Shown here piece by piece: positions 1 to 12,048 of a stretch of 64,000 bases of DNA. The DNA is from Sipunculus nudus (taxonomy: Eukaryota > Annelida > Sipuncula > Golfingiida > Sipunculidae), in contig CM049309.1 in NCBI GenBank assembly GCA_026874595.1, forward strand, positions 48,282,079 through 48,346,078, in the 5' to 3' direction. How positions within the stretch are numbered: the first letter of the stretch is position 1; each line of letters starts with the position of its first letter. The notes below the pieces were generated by a model. The model was not told where the DNA came from. It ran no database searches and was given only the letters and a program-made list of their open reading frames with translations. Made by a program: the position numbers and the translations under genes.

Positions 1-756
1 GTTGGCAGGCCATCAACCTATCCTAAAAAAAATATTTTTTAAAGTTCAAGTCTCCTTAATATATGGGTCATGGGGAGAATGTTCTGTTCTCTGTTTTGAT
101 TTATGGATGAACAAATATTTGGAAAAACAAGATACAGACATATTGGGATCTACTGTATATGGGTCACAATGTTTTGCCTTAGTGATGCATTGTGTATACT
201 TGTGTACTAACTTTTTGTCCTAAGATGTTTTATAAATTTGTTTATATCTGTCTAAAATTTTATGTACAGTTAAAGTTACTAAAACCTTGAAACTGTGACC
301 ACCAAGGGACCTTGATAAAGTGGTCACATTTTCAAGGTGGTCATCCAAGTGAGGTATTATATAAAGAGAAATAAGAATCAGGGCCATGAACAAGTGGTCA
401 TTATTTAGAGGTGATCGCTATACTGAGGTGGTCATTGGATGAGGGATTTCTGTATTTCAGGAACAATTATTTCATCCCACATAATTATAATCCTAGGAAA
501 ATCAATTGGTCTGATGCAGTATGTGCATAATTATGCCTTTTGTTAAATGTGCTTAATCATTGTATTCTACATTATGTAAGCAGAGTCATGATGTATTACA
601 CATTTAGTACTTCTTTGTTTTACACATTTAATGTTTCATATATGTAATTATAATGTCTACCATATTTCATAGTATGAATGAATTTAAATTATTTTGTCAT
701 ATGTTACAAACATGATTGTTTTATCTCACAGTTCATGTGAACTTTTTATCTTACAG
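1..756 (+). other. Last intron of RNF11 (partial)
   Basis: This stretch precedes the RNF11 terminal exon and ends in a splice acceptor, TTTTTATCTTACAG, at 743-756. No earlier RNF11 exon (the PPPY-containing N-terminal part or the central exon) is visible here, so those must lie to the left of the window. The interval is AT-rich and holds one MITE (267-452). I see no other coding sequence. Confidence 0.6.
267..452. mobile_element. MITE, TA-flanked, GTGGTC-rich foldback
   Basis: An element of about 186 bp begins CAGTTAAAG and ends in the inverted end TTTCTG, with TA on each side (265-266 and 453-454). Inside are mirrored GTGGTCA/TGACCAC blocks (AAAGTGGTCACATTTTCAAGG near 321-341, GAGGTGGTCATTGG near 425-438), so much of it can fold back. 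A sister copy lies at 1787-1962. TA duplication plus CAG ends fits a non-autonomous Tc1/mariner-class element; it has no coding capacity. Confidence 0.6.
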
Positions 757-928
757 ATGTGTGATATGCATGTGTGAATTCATGATGGGAGACGCTGTAC
801 GGTACCTGCCCTGTTTGCACACATACCACAAGGAATGTATTGACGACTGGTTAATGCGCTCATTTACCTGCCCGTCTTGTATGGAACCAGTAGATGCTGC
901 TCTACTCACGACGTACGAGACCAGCTGA
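757..928 (+). CDS. RNF11: RNF11 terminal exon: RING-H2 E3 ubiquitin ligase C-terminus
   Basis: This exon encodes the C-terminal 56 residues of RING finger protein 11, a small RING-H2 E3 ligase or ligase adaptor of the endosomal/ubiquitin system. Spacing is C3H2C3: CVIC, then CLHTYH, then C-IDDWL, then CPSC. The end MEPVDAALLTTYETS is nearly the vertebrate RNF11 C-terminus, which ends in a similar DAALLSSYETN. The exon starts directly after a TTACAG acceptor; its first base A completes a split Glu codon. The stop is TGA at 926-928. RNF11 is about 154 aa in vertebrates, so the myristoylated N-terminus and PPPY motif must be encoded outside the window. It is the only highly conserved housekeeping gene here. 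Confidence 0.93.
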
Positions 929-1786
929 GACTGTGATGTCCACCCAGCCAAAACAACTGTCATGTTTCTTTACTACCCTGAGAAGAGCTTGACAAATGTC
1001 TAGCTTAAAATCCTGAGGGATATTTGAAGTATATTGTAACCTATGTATTATCACCATGGTGTTTCATAGCCCCCTTGACGCAATGTCCAAAGACATGCTT
1101 ACAATAACACAAACAATGGGGTACTAAAAATATTCTTATTATTTATTATGGTAATTCTGATTGTGCCCCTCCGTGTCATCTTGTCTATGTTCATGTATTT
1201 AAAAAATGTAATTAATGTCAAGTTTGAACACTAGAGGGCACTGAGGAGCAAAAGCAGTACTACTGTAAATAACAGTTATCATGTTTCAGTTTACCCCATT
1301 TAATTAGCTCACACTGACAGTCACACATACACCTTACATATCTAATATAAAATTCAACATTAATCTTTAAACCATGGCTGATTTTGCATTGGCCTTTCAC
1401 ACTGTTCAATATTTCATTTTCTGGTATCATTGACTGAATATGATATACACTGGAGAAAACTCCAACACAAAGCTGCTTTACCAAATCTCCATATATCTGT
1501 CATACAAAATCTGCTCCCAGCCATATGGTTGATTACTGACATAAAGGCTGGCTGTGTGGTAGCCCTTTTGACAAATCCAGATCATATATGCAAGGATGCC
1601 ATTTATATTGGTGTATGTGGTGAGACGCATTTCTGAGGGTGGCTTAAACTAAACTGGATGATGGGATAGATGTATATAGCACTGTTTGTTTTCATCAGAT
1701 TAGTTTAATATGTGAAGTTGATTGTATCAGTTGGGTTGTGATTCCTTAGATATGGAAAGACAGTATGACTGAAGATGCTTGTAATA

Positions 1787-1962
1787 CAGTAAAAACACGA
1801 AATTACGACCACCAATAGGAACTCGATATAGTGGTAGCATTTTGAGGTGGTTGTCTAAGGGAGGTCTTATATATAAAGCAAGAAAGAATTGGAACTGTAA
1901 ATAGGTGGTCCTTATTTTGAGGTGGTTGCTAAACTAAGTGGTTATGAGGTGAGGGTTGACTG
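1787..1962. mobile_element. MITE, second copy of the GTGGTC foldback family
   Basis: CAGTAAAAACACGAAATTACG at the left and GGGTTGACTG at the right are flanked by TA (1785-1786 and 1963-1964). The inside repeats the ACGACCACC / AGGTGGT blocks of the element at 267-452, in the same order. About 176 bp, no open frame. Probable non-autonomous Tc1/mariner-class element. Confidence 0.6.
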
Positions 1963-2274
1963 TAAATCAGGACTGTTTTAGGCTCCACAAGTGGGCTGAG
2001 CATCTTGATTTAATATATTGAGGAATGTTAAGGACAGTATTATTTGCCATCAGAGCTTTGTACTGGTGGGAATATAAGTGGTAATAATGCTGCATTTAAT
2101 ATTTGATGAAAAAGCTACCTGCTGCTAAATTTGTAAAGATCTGTCTAAACAACTGATTAAATCAAATGTTAATTTTTAATGTACTGAGCATTAAGTGGAT
2201 ACTTGTGTTGTGGTTTTAAAGAACTATGCAGTATTCATTCATTAAAAAACCAGTGTTGTCACAATGAAACCAGT

Positions 2275-2302
2275 GGAGGGGGGGGGGGAGGGGGGGGGGG
2301 GG
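2275..2302. repeat. Poly-G tract, G-quadruplex-capable
   Basis: A nearly uninterrupted G run, broken by single A bases, lies in the presumed RNF11 3' UTR. Similar G or C runs occur at 4964-4974, 35379-35397, 40870-40885 and 46905-46921. In the UTR it would sit on the RNA strand as G. Confidence 0.8.
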
Positions 2303-4899
2303 TAACATTACCTTATAAACAGAAGTTATCTTGACCCTCTTTTATTGAAATATCTCAAGTTTTGTTTTGGGTTGAAATACAGCCAATTTTTCAATACTAG
2401 ATGACTTTGTCTGTACAATCCATTATTGATTCATAATTACAGGCAATGAATAAATATCCTGGTTACATGTGGGAAAGTAATTTTTCAAATGTGGGGTAAG
2501 GAAGTGATTTAATTTGCAACCTTTGACCCTGTGCCCTTACAGAGCTTTGTGGGTTGCTGACATTGAGGCAGTTAGGTATTTGAATTTAACCTTTGACCAA
2601 GTGACCCTACAGAGATGTGAAATTAAAGCAGTGTCCTTTGAGGAAGTTAGTCATGTAATTTGCATGTAACCCTTGAGTTGGTTCTGCAGAGTTGTAAATG
2701 GCTTTAGTTCCTGCAGGAAGTTACTGATAAATTTGCAGACTTCAGTATAAATAAAGATTAGGCACATACTACTGATGTTACTTCCCCGTCTTTCGGCAGC
2801 TGTGTTTTATGGCACTCAGAATTGTCAAGACTGGCAACTATAATTTAAACCAGTTTAACTTTAACTGTGACAGTCACTATTGCAGTCGCTTATCTTTAAT
2901 ACATGTACAGTCATGGTTATGTTTAAATGGTATTTATGATGGAGAAAATTCATGGTATTGCTAGATACACAAGATTCTATTATGTGAACACATAATTTCC
3001 ATGTATTGCCAGATATTGTTCCCTTAAGGGGGTAAAATTCAGGTTGTAAACTGGCATATGATTTTTTTTTATTGATGTATGAAAATGATAAGATGGTTAA
3101 TCTCATATTTAATTCATTCATGCAAGGTCAGAGATTGTCTCCTATACACATCCTAAAAATTTGGTCAGAATTAAATTCAGTCTACAAACATTTATTGAGA
3201 TATATTTCTTGGGTGACCATGATTCCTTTTAATTTAAAATTCTGCCGTCTTGTCCAGATTAGGTGTACATGCTAGAAGGACTTGATTTATACTGTCTTAG
3301 TGTTGGTGGTGGAAACATTACTTCTGAAGTGAACTAGGGTCAGTGCTGCCATCTTTCAGAAGGTTTTGGAACTACTTTATATTATGCGTGCCACAGATGT
3401 CCTTGTGTAAACCATCTGTGCAATTTGTTCAAAACATAGTTAAGCATACAAGTCTTAGAGCTGCCTGGAGTTCATGGGTCATTGATTTTATTTATTCAAG
3501 GTAAGATAACTTGACAGTTATTGCTACTCTGACACTAAACCTGATATTTTAGACCTACTTTGGATATATATACATATATATACTGGGGAAAGTATTTGGA
3601 TGTATATTACAAATACTGCCTGATGATATGCTTCAGTATTTCATATCACTTGTAATACCTTTGTATTCTGTTTCTATATAGACAATTTATTCCTGTTAAC
3701 TATGTATTATTAATAATCTGTATAATATGCAACATGTCAGATTTCTTAACCAATGAGGTACAAAGTATATATGCAACTAAAGTTCTGGGGTTTATGTGTC
3801 CCCAAGGTTCTGTTACATATTACTATATATCATGAGTAATACCTAGCTTGCATCTTAGGTGTCACTAGCTTATAGCATCCACACAAACAATCATTCAAAT
3901 ATACAAGAGGTTTATTTCTAGCATATTATACTTATATACAGTATGCTTCAAACACACAAGTTGACAATGCAACTTATGTCACAATTGCTCAACTTTGAAA
4001 GGTTTTGGGCAGGTATACATATAGGATTAATAGATGTGCTTTTAAAATAGTTTGTTCACATTGGTTGGCGTGATGTTCACAGGGATGAATTTTCAAAATG
4101 TCTTTACACAGATACTCCAGCTTCTGTGTTCATGGTGTCATATTTAAGCTAAGATTCCATATGCAGATTAAAATTTTACATATACCAAATAAGTAAAGTG
4201 AGATTTCATATGTAAAGATCCAGCATGTAGAATGCATATCCAGGAAAAATCAATCGCTACAAATAGTGATTTTCGCTACCTCCGCATGGTATCCTGTAGC
4301 AACACAGAAAAATGTGCATATTGCCGTGCTGGTACATATGAAATCTTTCAATCCATATGGAATCCAAGCTGAAGTCGGTCAAGCATATGAGACCTTAAAA
4401 CTTTGGAAATCTCATCTGATTGTGTAATGATATACTCCACTGGCTATGTGAGGTGTTCACGATAAGTAGAGTGAAACCTCTCTTTTCCAAGACTTTTCAA
4501 TAAAGGGCACATTCTATTAATGGCAAATATACAGCACTAAAAGGTTCCTTATCACGTTTCCCCCTCGATTACTGTTTAAACATGAAGATGGTGAATTTGA
4601 ATTCCTATTTTAATATAAGGCAACCAGTGGATGTGAAATAACCATGAATCTGTGCATTTTGTGTATCTTGTCAGTGTTGATGCTCTGTCATAGAGTTTAG
4701 GAACATTCTTGGTGTTTATCTCTGTAGTTAATTAATATTACATTCACTATACACACGACTGATTATAGTGTTCAAGGTCAATTCCTTTTAAAAGAGGGCA
4801 GGTATTGAATCTTGTCATACACTTAAGCTTTCAATCTCTCTATGTAATAATCATGCCATTGAATTGGTCCTGAACAAATTTCCTTCAGTTTGATGGATT

Positions 4900-7840
4900 C
4901 AGATATGAAATGTTACATACAAGTCAGTGAAGGGATCACAGAGACATTGGGATATGGAATTAGGGGGGGGGGGGATAGGGTTCTCATCTGTAATATTTAA
5001 ATGTTAACCAATTGTATACCTATGCAAGATATCTAAACATGCCCAAGGCACTTCTAGAGGTACAAGTTTATTGATTTGTTCATTGATACTGACTGATGAT
5101 TGTTTGTGTTAGTAGACTAATTTCCAAACATTCACCACCTAGACACATAACTGTTCTGTTTTTGTCTGTTTGTTTACACTTAATCATCCTGTGTCATAAT
5201 GTCTAGTCATTGTATTTGTTTCACCTTTGAAGTAACACATAAATACTTTTCCCTTTTTATTACACGTCACTATGACTTCTTAGATTCCTTAACTGTCTTC
5301 ATGTATGTGTTCTACGCAAAGAATCAATATAATTATTCAGAAAACTATACAGCAGTTGCAGTTTTAAACTTAGGCACAAATCTCTGTGTATGTTAACAGT
5401 CATTGTTGATAATAATATAAAAATATAAAAAAAGAAAATGTGAAACCATGGGCACATACCGATAGCCCTTAGATAATGTTGTGACACACATATAAATTAA
5501 CACAATCATATATGTGTATATATATATATTTATATATATAATGATATGTGACTATATTTTAGTTCATGTAGACTTGTTTCTTCAACATTATTTTTATTCA
5601 GAGTCAGTCCACTGATTGTATATCCAGGAGATGGAATGCAGTCAGTAATTTGCACAATGTCACAAGTGATGTATACCAGTTGTCTATGTGTATCATATAT
5701 ATGTTTATTATTTATCCTGGCTGACTCCTGTTTCGCCATCCCTGCCTACTTATTTAGGGCATACTCTTTTTCCAGCCTAAGGTATAGTATAAACAGTTTT
5801 AAGGGTAAATGGAACATGGACCTTATAAAAAAAACAAAAAAAAAAAAAAAACAGACTGCCAAAGTCAAACATGCGACTTCTAGAGTATTCATATTTAAAA
5901 TATCTGAATTATTAAAAAAAAAAAACTTTGAAAAAAACTACTGATGGCAGTTTAGGTCACTGATCACTTATTGAAAAATAGTTGCCATACACCGTTGGAA
6001 GACTGGTAGATAATCTAGTGAAGTAAAGATTGTTACTCCATTGGAGTTAAGCAAAATATCTTGCTAATTATATTTGTCGTGCTTCAGTAGAATGTCGTTT
6101 CTATATTTGGCGTCATGTGAAATTTTCTGGCAAAAAAACTTCTCAGCTCACTAGCGCCACCTGTTGAGGGTGACTGACACTGAGTGATGATTAAAGTAAA
6201 ATTATCAAGATTCTGTCTGAAATCCCGGCTTGTTTTTAATTTCACCTGACAAAATCTGTAAAACTGGCTTACTGGAGTTGACGGCTATCATAATAATGCA
6301 CAGTGTATATCCTCATGAGATAAGGTCTATTGGTGCCCAAAAATAAGTGGACGTGATGGTGAAACGGAGTTGTAGATGATTTGCTTGAGTGCCTGTATTG
6401 TATGTGAAGTTGAGGTCTATATTTATGCTGATTATGTGTGTAACGATGAAGCTGGGCTTTCACGTGTACATATTGCTCCACAGATCTGTGTTAAATTAAA
6501 CGTATACACTAATGCTTCTTATTGGATATGTAGATTCCTAGGTGGGATTAAATCATTTATAGGAACATTGCCTTTATCACTTGTATAATAGTGCCCTGCT
6601 TTGGAAAAGCGGTGCCCTATAGTGATGACCGTGTCCGACTGTAACTTCGTCAGTGACGCTTTCTTTCGCTTTTCTCAAATCCACAGGGATGATTGGTGCC
6701 TAGGAGGGTTCCGTCCCTATCGAATTTCAGACCTGCCAAAAATTCAATATGGCCGCGAGAGCACAATCGGTGATTTTCTTTCGGGCGCGATATCCCAAAG
6801 AGAACACGATGGATCTTTCTCAAATCCACAGGGATATTTGCCATAAAGATATTCTTTCATCGCCACTATGCTGAAAAGCTGTGCTACTTTATACTATTAT
6901 CTGAAATTATGATCCAACAAGTTTCACTATACACCTATTCTCTCCGTTGGGCCCTCTGAGGACCATCGTCCGATTACATCTAGTTACCTTTATCCTCGCC
7001 CCTTGTGAATAAACTGACCAAGTCCATATGCTTTAAAATAACACATTTCTCAACCAATGATTTAGTTGTAAAGTTTTTCATTGGATGAGAAATATACACA
7101 ACTCTCCATACCAGCACAAGGCAGCAGGCATATTGACTGGTACTATCAAGGGCGAGGCGGTAGTTAGCACCACCTGTCACCGCCTAGGTGAACTTCGGGC
7201 GTTTTCTTGTGACGTTCGCCATGTGGGTGTTTTTCCCGGGATTTCATTACAGATAAAAAGTGTGTCATTAATTCATTACCATCCTTGATCTAAAGCCTGA
7301 TGTACTTATATACCAATAAGCGTGAATCGCCAGGTCCTTCAGCGGCCACGTGACAAGCTAATATGCAAATATCGGAAATTGGACAGGCAAGCTACTAAAC
7401 ATCGATCCTGCCTTAGTGTGGTCCATTCAGGCATGGATTACGTTCTGTTTTACATAATTAAGTGGCAGTTACTAACGGCAAGACAGGTTTGCCTTGTTAA
7501 TACATTTAAGGGACATGGAGCGAGTCTGTCGTAAATGACTGAGCGATGGGCGCGAAAGACCACCAGTGCTGTCACTGAGGATTTAGGCTTCATGACAAAA
7601 GTATAAAATAAATAACAAAACATAAATTAATGCCAAATATTGCGACTGAAGTATTATTTTTCTGTATGCGATGCTTCTGAAAAAGCATCATGTGTGGCAT
7701 TTGTATTGTGTTTGGTGCGAGTTAAGAGCACGAGTATTTTACATTTCCACTTAATTAATGTTTGTGAATATTGAAGAGATCACAGCAAATCATTGCTCAA
7801 ATAAAATTTATGCATAACAAGACTTTGTGACCAGAGTCCG
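4900..7840. other. Non-coding interval
   Basis: No gene is recognisable. Local features are an AT dinucleotide tract near 5515-5541, an A-rich patch near 5826-5850, and a repeated phrase TTTCTCAAATCCACAGGGAT at 6673-6692 and 6819-6838, suggesting a small local duplication. Short frames here have no recognisable domain. Confidence 0.4.
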
Positions 7841-7843
7841 ATC

Positions 7844-7882
7844 TAGACCCAGTTGTTTACAACAGAGCCACAACTGGGTCTA
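7844..7882. mobile_element. Micro foldback element, copy 1 (shortened left arm)
   Basis: A 39-bp palindrome begins TAGACCCAGTTGT and ends in a 22-base arm closing CAACTGGGTCTA. The left arm has lost its inner 9-10 bases compared with the 52-bp copy at 44491-44542. The flanks are direct repeats: AGTCCGATC at 7835-7843 and GGTCCGATC at 7884-7892, with GTCCGATC (8 bp) exactly shared. Two unrelated loci with the same palindrome and different flanking duplications argue for transposition. Confidence 0.65.
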
Positions 7883-8309
7883 AGGTCCGATCTTGCGTGA
7901 CTTCGGAATAAAGAGAAGAAATATGAAAGACGAAACATGAAGAAACGCTGGTTCGAAGCTAAAAAACTATTTGTGAATTTGCGCGGTACGGCCGGCAGGT
8001 GGCGTACGCTATGTTTACATTGAGCTCCACTGACCACTATCTTCATACTATCTATCATGAAATAGACGCTCGATGAATCAGGGTATCCGAAACCGTAGCT
8101 ACCAGAGCCTTAATTGATAGTAAGCCTATGAAGATGCTGACAGCGCCCGAAACAAATTATTTCCAATGATAGGAGTAAGCATACGGTTTCAGATCGAAAT
8201 ACTATCAGATACCATAGTATTTTAAGGAGAAAACACAAATTCTATGTAATTTTAACGTTCCTGGTATGTCAATAGGTCCCTTTAAAGATACTTTCCATAT
8301 TCTCTTGAC

Positions 8310-8312
<3 letters not shown>

Positions 8313-8378
<66 letters not shown>
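8313..8378. repeat. (TA)n microsatellite
   Basis: A pure TA run of about 65 bp. A second, less regular one (TATATAG variants) lies about 190 bp downstream. Reading frames through these arrays (YIYIYI) are artefacts. Confidence 0.95.
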
Positions 8379-8380
<2 letters not shown>

Positions 8381-8566
8381 CATGATAGACCCAGCAGTAG
8401 AAGCGGCAAAGTGCTCTATACGATTGACGTAGAGCTATACACATGTACTACACTGCGAATCTCTGTGACGAGTACGCAGCCACCTGATGATCGCCAAAGG
8501 ATAAACACAGTTATACCCTCTGGCGTGAAACTCAGAGTTGCCATGGGTAAGACGCTCTGTAGTATA

Positions 8567-8593
8567 TGTATATATATAGTATATATATATATA

Positions 8594-8639
<46 letters not shown>
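8567..8639. repeat. (TA)n microsatellite with TAG interruptions
   Basis: A TA run of about 73 bp interrupted by two AG steps near 8579 and 8593. Confidence 0.9.
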
Positions 8640-8642
<3 letters not shown>

Positions 8643-8753
8643 AAAATTGATCTTTTAATCAAAAGATGCATGGCTTCATTTATGGTCTCAATTTAAGTAC
8701 ATTTTAAATTTGTTCTTCCTTTCACAGCGGGTCGTACGGAGCCCGGGAGACGA

Positions 8754-8826
8754 CATGGTCAAAATATTTATCCATGCACACCAATTACTAATCCGTGCGC
8801 ACGGATTAATAAATATTTTGACCATG
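8754..8826. mobile_element. 73-bp palindromic foldback element
   Basis: The outer arms are perfect: CATGGTCAAAATATTTAT at 8754-8771 mirrors ATAAATATTTTGACCATG at 8809-8826. A second inner palindrome, AATCCGTGCGCACGGATT, lies near 8790-8807. The whole can fold as a cruciform with a nested hairpin. No clear target duplication was found. Probably a foldback MITE, though a regulatory palindrome is not excluded. Confidence 0.55.
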
Positions 8827-8989
8827 GGCTTCCTTTTATAATTTGTGGGGGGAAAAATTATTACCTTTGCTTCCAGGGAATGCTTCTTTTTCTTGTCCGA
8901 GTCTTCCTGCATGTCTTGATATAAAAAAAACAATTAAAATAAACTACTGAATTTATGACTTATTTATATTTTTTAGCGTACCTGTGAGC

Positions 8990-9480
8990 TTATGCGATGG
9001 TGCGGCATCATCCGTCGTACGCCGTGCGTCGTGCATCGTGCGTCGTGCGTCAGTAGTGGTTTGACTTATCTGCTTAAAATTTTGCATGTTTATACATCTT
9101 CGAAAGCTTTCTCGATTTTGTGGCAGGTGGCGCCACCTACATTTATGTATACGCTGCAGACATTCAGGCTTATATTTCAAGACTGGTTTGACATATCCCC
9201 CTGAAATTTTGCATGTGTATAGATCTCACATAGCTCTTAATCATACACAAGAGTGATGGCGCCACCTGCCAACATTTTTTTCACAGCGTCCGTTTCTTTG
9301 TCCGCCGTGGGCTAAAATCACTCATATCTCAGTTTGTTTTACTCGTCTGCCTAAAATTGTGCATGTTTATACATCTTGGACAGCTTTCTGGATTTTGTGG
9401 TAGGTGGCGCAACCTACATACACATTTCGGCTGCAGACATCCAGGCTATTATGCAACACACCTCATTCTATTTCCCCTTG
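8990..9480. repeat. Satellite family A (GGTGGCGCCACCT core), short array
   Basis: About three diverged monomers share phrases such as TTTGACWTATCTGCCTGAAATTTTGCATGT, a TCTTGGACAGCTTTC-like stretch and the core AGGTGGCGCCACCT (9125-9138; related cores near 9255 and 9402). It is preceded by a CGTCGTGCGT-rich patch (9010-9050). The same family recurs at 13830-14900 and, more diverged, at 27440-28640. Confidence 0.7.
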
Positions 9481-9867
9481 CCACTCAATCCATGCCTCAC
9501 TTCACCCGTCCCACTCTGATTTTGGCGGATACAAGTAGTCACTTGTTGACTACCCGTATTCTAGTTTTTGTGTTGTCATGCTAGAATTTCAGCAGTGATG
9601 TTTGTTTAATTGTTTCTTGTTCTAAGTGTTTAGTTCTTGCATTGTTCATATACATGTTACACATGTTCTTGAAAAGTAATGGTCCAGCATTGAAGCATTG
9701 TACCTGGTGTAATCTCATTGCACAGGTTCGCATTAGGCCTGTAGGCCTTGTTTATGGTTGTAAAAAGTCTCAGAAATTCAATTCCGGGGAATAGAGAAGA
9801 ATGAATCTCTTAACAGTTTTAAATGTAATATATGCGGCGGTATACAATAAATGGAAATACCTTGAAA

Positions 9868-10089
9868 CCTCTGTTATGTGGACACTCTTGGGACTGGTCT
9901 AAACTGCCCAATGTATAGAGGCGCCTACTATATGGAGGTCATGACCACAATATAAATTATGATGAGGAGAAATAAAGGGGATGATCAAAAACTGAGGTGC
10001 CCACTCTATAGAGGTGCCCACCAGATAGAGGTGCCCACCAGGTAGAGGTGTCCACTAGATAGAGATGCCCACTTGGAGAGGTATCACTG
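9868..10089. mobile_element. MITE-like repeat with internal 18-bp tandem units
   Basis: The left end reads CTTGAAACCTCTGTTATGTG and the right end GAGAGGTATCACTG, followed by TA at 10090-10091; these are inverted relatives (CAGTGATACCTCTC against TTGAAACCTCTG). Inside, about five units of the type AGGTGCCCACCAGATAG (10010-10080) have expanded in tandem. Probably a decayed Tc1/mariner-class MITE with a minisatellite born inside it. Confidence 0.45.
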
Positions 10090-10091
10090 TA

Positions 10092-10533
10092 TGGGCGCCT
10101 GTTACCTGATATGGAAGTAGAGCGAGACGGCTCCAAGCATCAGGAACAAGATCAGAAGTAAGATTCTCAGCCTAACGGATACAATTTGTGCCCTGTGTGT
10201 CTGGATGCCCGAAATAATATTTTTGACCAGAAGCTCGCAGACTTACTGAAGATGTTTATGCTCGAGCAGCTACAGGTTGCTGTAGTCAAGACTACAGTCC
10301 TGCGCAATCCTTAAGCGTAATTTTGAGTCAATAGAAGCCAAGCAGAGAGCCGCAACAGGCCGCAACCGTTTAACCCGCATCGGTGGCCGAGGAAAGCCAC
10401 AGCACCCACACCCACAGAGCCCCGCGCGGGCCATGCACCGGCACCGGCCCCAGCAGCACAGACTTTCCAATCCAGAGAGCAGATCTCGATCATGAAGACT
10501 CTAGCGAGCGATCGCTAATTTCGTCATATTCCT

Positions 10534-10596
<63 letters not shown>

Positions 10597-10600
10597 TTTT
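10092..10600. other. GC-rich patch, then (TA)n
   Basis: From about 10300 to 10510 the base composition becomes strikingly GC-rich (CCGCGCGGGCC, GGCACCGGCCCC) compared with the AT-rich surroundings. An open + frame of about 45 codons ends at 10312 and contains CPVCLDARNN, but it has no start, splice site or family I recognise. A (TA)n run follows at 10539-10594. Confidence 0.35.
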
Positions 10601-10989
10601 AATATGGCAGCCATTTTTATTCAAGATGGCGGAAGAACATAATTATGTTTGCAAAAATCTTTTAAAAAATTCCACAGAATGATCTATCCATATATACTAC
10701 TTTATACTGCGGCAGACTCAGGAGCTTGAAGTACATTAGCATGTTCACATTTACAAAGATTACAAATTTACAAAGGAGTTGCAGTTTTATGGCTTTCTCT
10801 GTTAAATTTCTTATAAAAAGTTAAAAGCAATCGGTAGAACGATTTGGAAGTCACGATGATTTTAAATGCATATTGCTATAAAACTATGTTGTCTCAATCT
10901 AGCCCCTTTTGCATTATTTTTACAAGCATTTGCAAGTCTAGTTTATTAGTTGTTTCGGATACTGCTGGTAAAACTAGGTTTGTCTTTAT

Positions 10990-11530
10990 ATTTAGCAGCG
11001 AGTGTCACACCTCACATGCAGCGGACATAAATTTCCCGGGAACTTTCACGCAGAAATCCAGAAAAGTAACTCAACGTCTAGGGTATAACAAAACACAGGT
11101 TTATTCTTATCACGTCCTAGATTTGGCCTTAGACCGCCGTAGACTGGCATCGATCTCACGATGCAATCCTTTAAAAATTGTTTGGCTTTCGCCCGCCGCT
11201 AACTGGCTCTAACTTAAAAAATACAAAGTCGACAAAATTCTAACGCCCTCCTTGGCTAAATAAACACTGTCACCCAGGACCAACAATCGTCCTAACGTGG
11301 AACCCGGCAAACACTCGATCTGGCGCAAATCTACGTCTCACCAAACTTTCTCCCCAGAACGTTTCTACTCTGACTCACACCGGCGGCTTTGGAGCCGGCT
11401 TTTATATGAGAAATTCTATCGAAAGTTCTCGATATATCTACATGGAAATCACCAGCAAAAGCCCCCAAGAAGCTTCTGACCTCCAGAATCTTCTGTCAGC
11501 TAATCTATCAAACCGTAGTCTAGTAAGTTC
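10990..11530 (-). mobile_element. LTR-like repeat, copy A (inverted relative of 17150-17562)
   Basis: Read on the - strand, this segment shares with 17150-17562 the ordered blocks GGTCCTG, AGGGCGT, CGGCGGGCGAAAGCCA, AATAAACC-TGTTTTGTT and TTCCCGGGAAA...GTGAGGTGTG. AATAAA followed by a TGT-rich stretch, and an end in GTGTGRCA in the sister copy, is what an LTR R/U5 region would look like. Boundaries and target duplications were not found, and there is no coding sequence beside it, so a solo LTR or generic repeat are both possible. Confidence 0.4.
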
Positions 11531-11650
11531 CAATACTTGATACATAAACCGATCTACTGATCAACACAACTAATGATTAAAATAAACACAACATTATTAA
11601 ATATTACTAACTACCTTATTCTATAAGGCTTTTATTAAACATGACCTTAC

Positions 11651-11765
11651 CTGGTTGTACATTTGTGTCAGCGAGCAAGCACTTTTTTTCCTTTCTTGAA
11701 GACTGTATACAGCTGAGCACCTGCTCTTTCATTGCACTGTTATCCAAGTCCACGACGCAGTTACC
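11651..11765 (-). CDS. Possible orphan exon, unidentified
   Basis: On the - strand an open segment runs from an acceptor GAAGTACAG to a good donor CCAG/GTAAGG. It reads GNCVVDLDNSAMKEQ and ends LLADTNVQPG, a non-repetitive, protein-like composition with three cysteines. It would be 115 nt, entering in phase 0 and leaving in phase 1. No partner exon is visible nearby, and no family comes to mind. It could be a relic exon or chance. Confidence 0.22.
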
Positions 11766-12048
11766 CTGTACTTCATTCGCGATTGTTAAATATAAATTTT
11801 CCGACACAATAAATATCCCAAATTATTTCGAAAATAAAAATTACAAATAAGAATAATTCATGAAAAAATTCGAATAAATTTTTGATTGATTACTTTTGAA
11901 GTTTCAAATTTGAGCAAAAATGGATTAACGCATTAAAAGGTTGTTGTTGGCAGGTGAAAACTTGTATCATACAAAATGAGTGTTAATTTAATTTGTAGCT
12001 GATGAAAACATCTGAAAACTGCTTCGCAAGACATATACAATAACAAGG

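Larger units (their letters stand above)
929..4900 (+). other. Probable RNF11 3' UTR, then non-coding DNA
   Basis: After the RNF11 stop there is no credible reading frame. Vertebrate RNF11 mRNAs have long 3' UTRs, so part of this interval is probably transcribed. Several AATAAA hexamers occur (near 2451, 2750 and 4498), but I cannot choose between them. It contains one MITE (1787-1962), a poly-G tract (2275-2302) and otherwise AT-rich unique sequence. Confidence 0.4.

Noticed and set aside
6673-6838. Repeated TTTCTCAAATCCACAGGGAT as a possible short mobile element
   Set aside because: Only the 20-bp phrase is repeated; no inverted ends or flanking duplication were seen.
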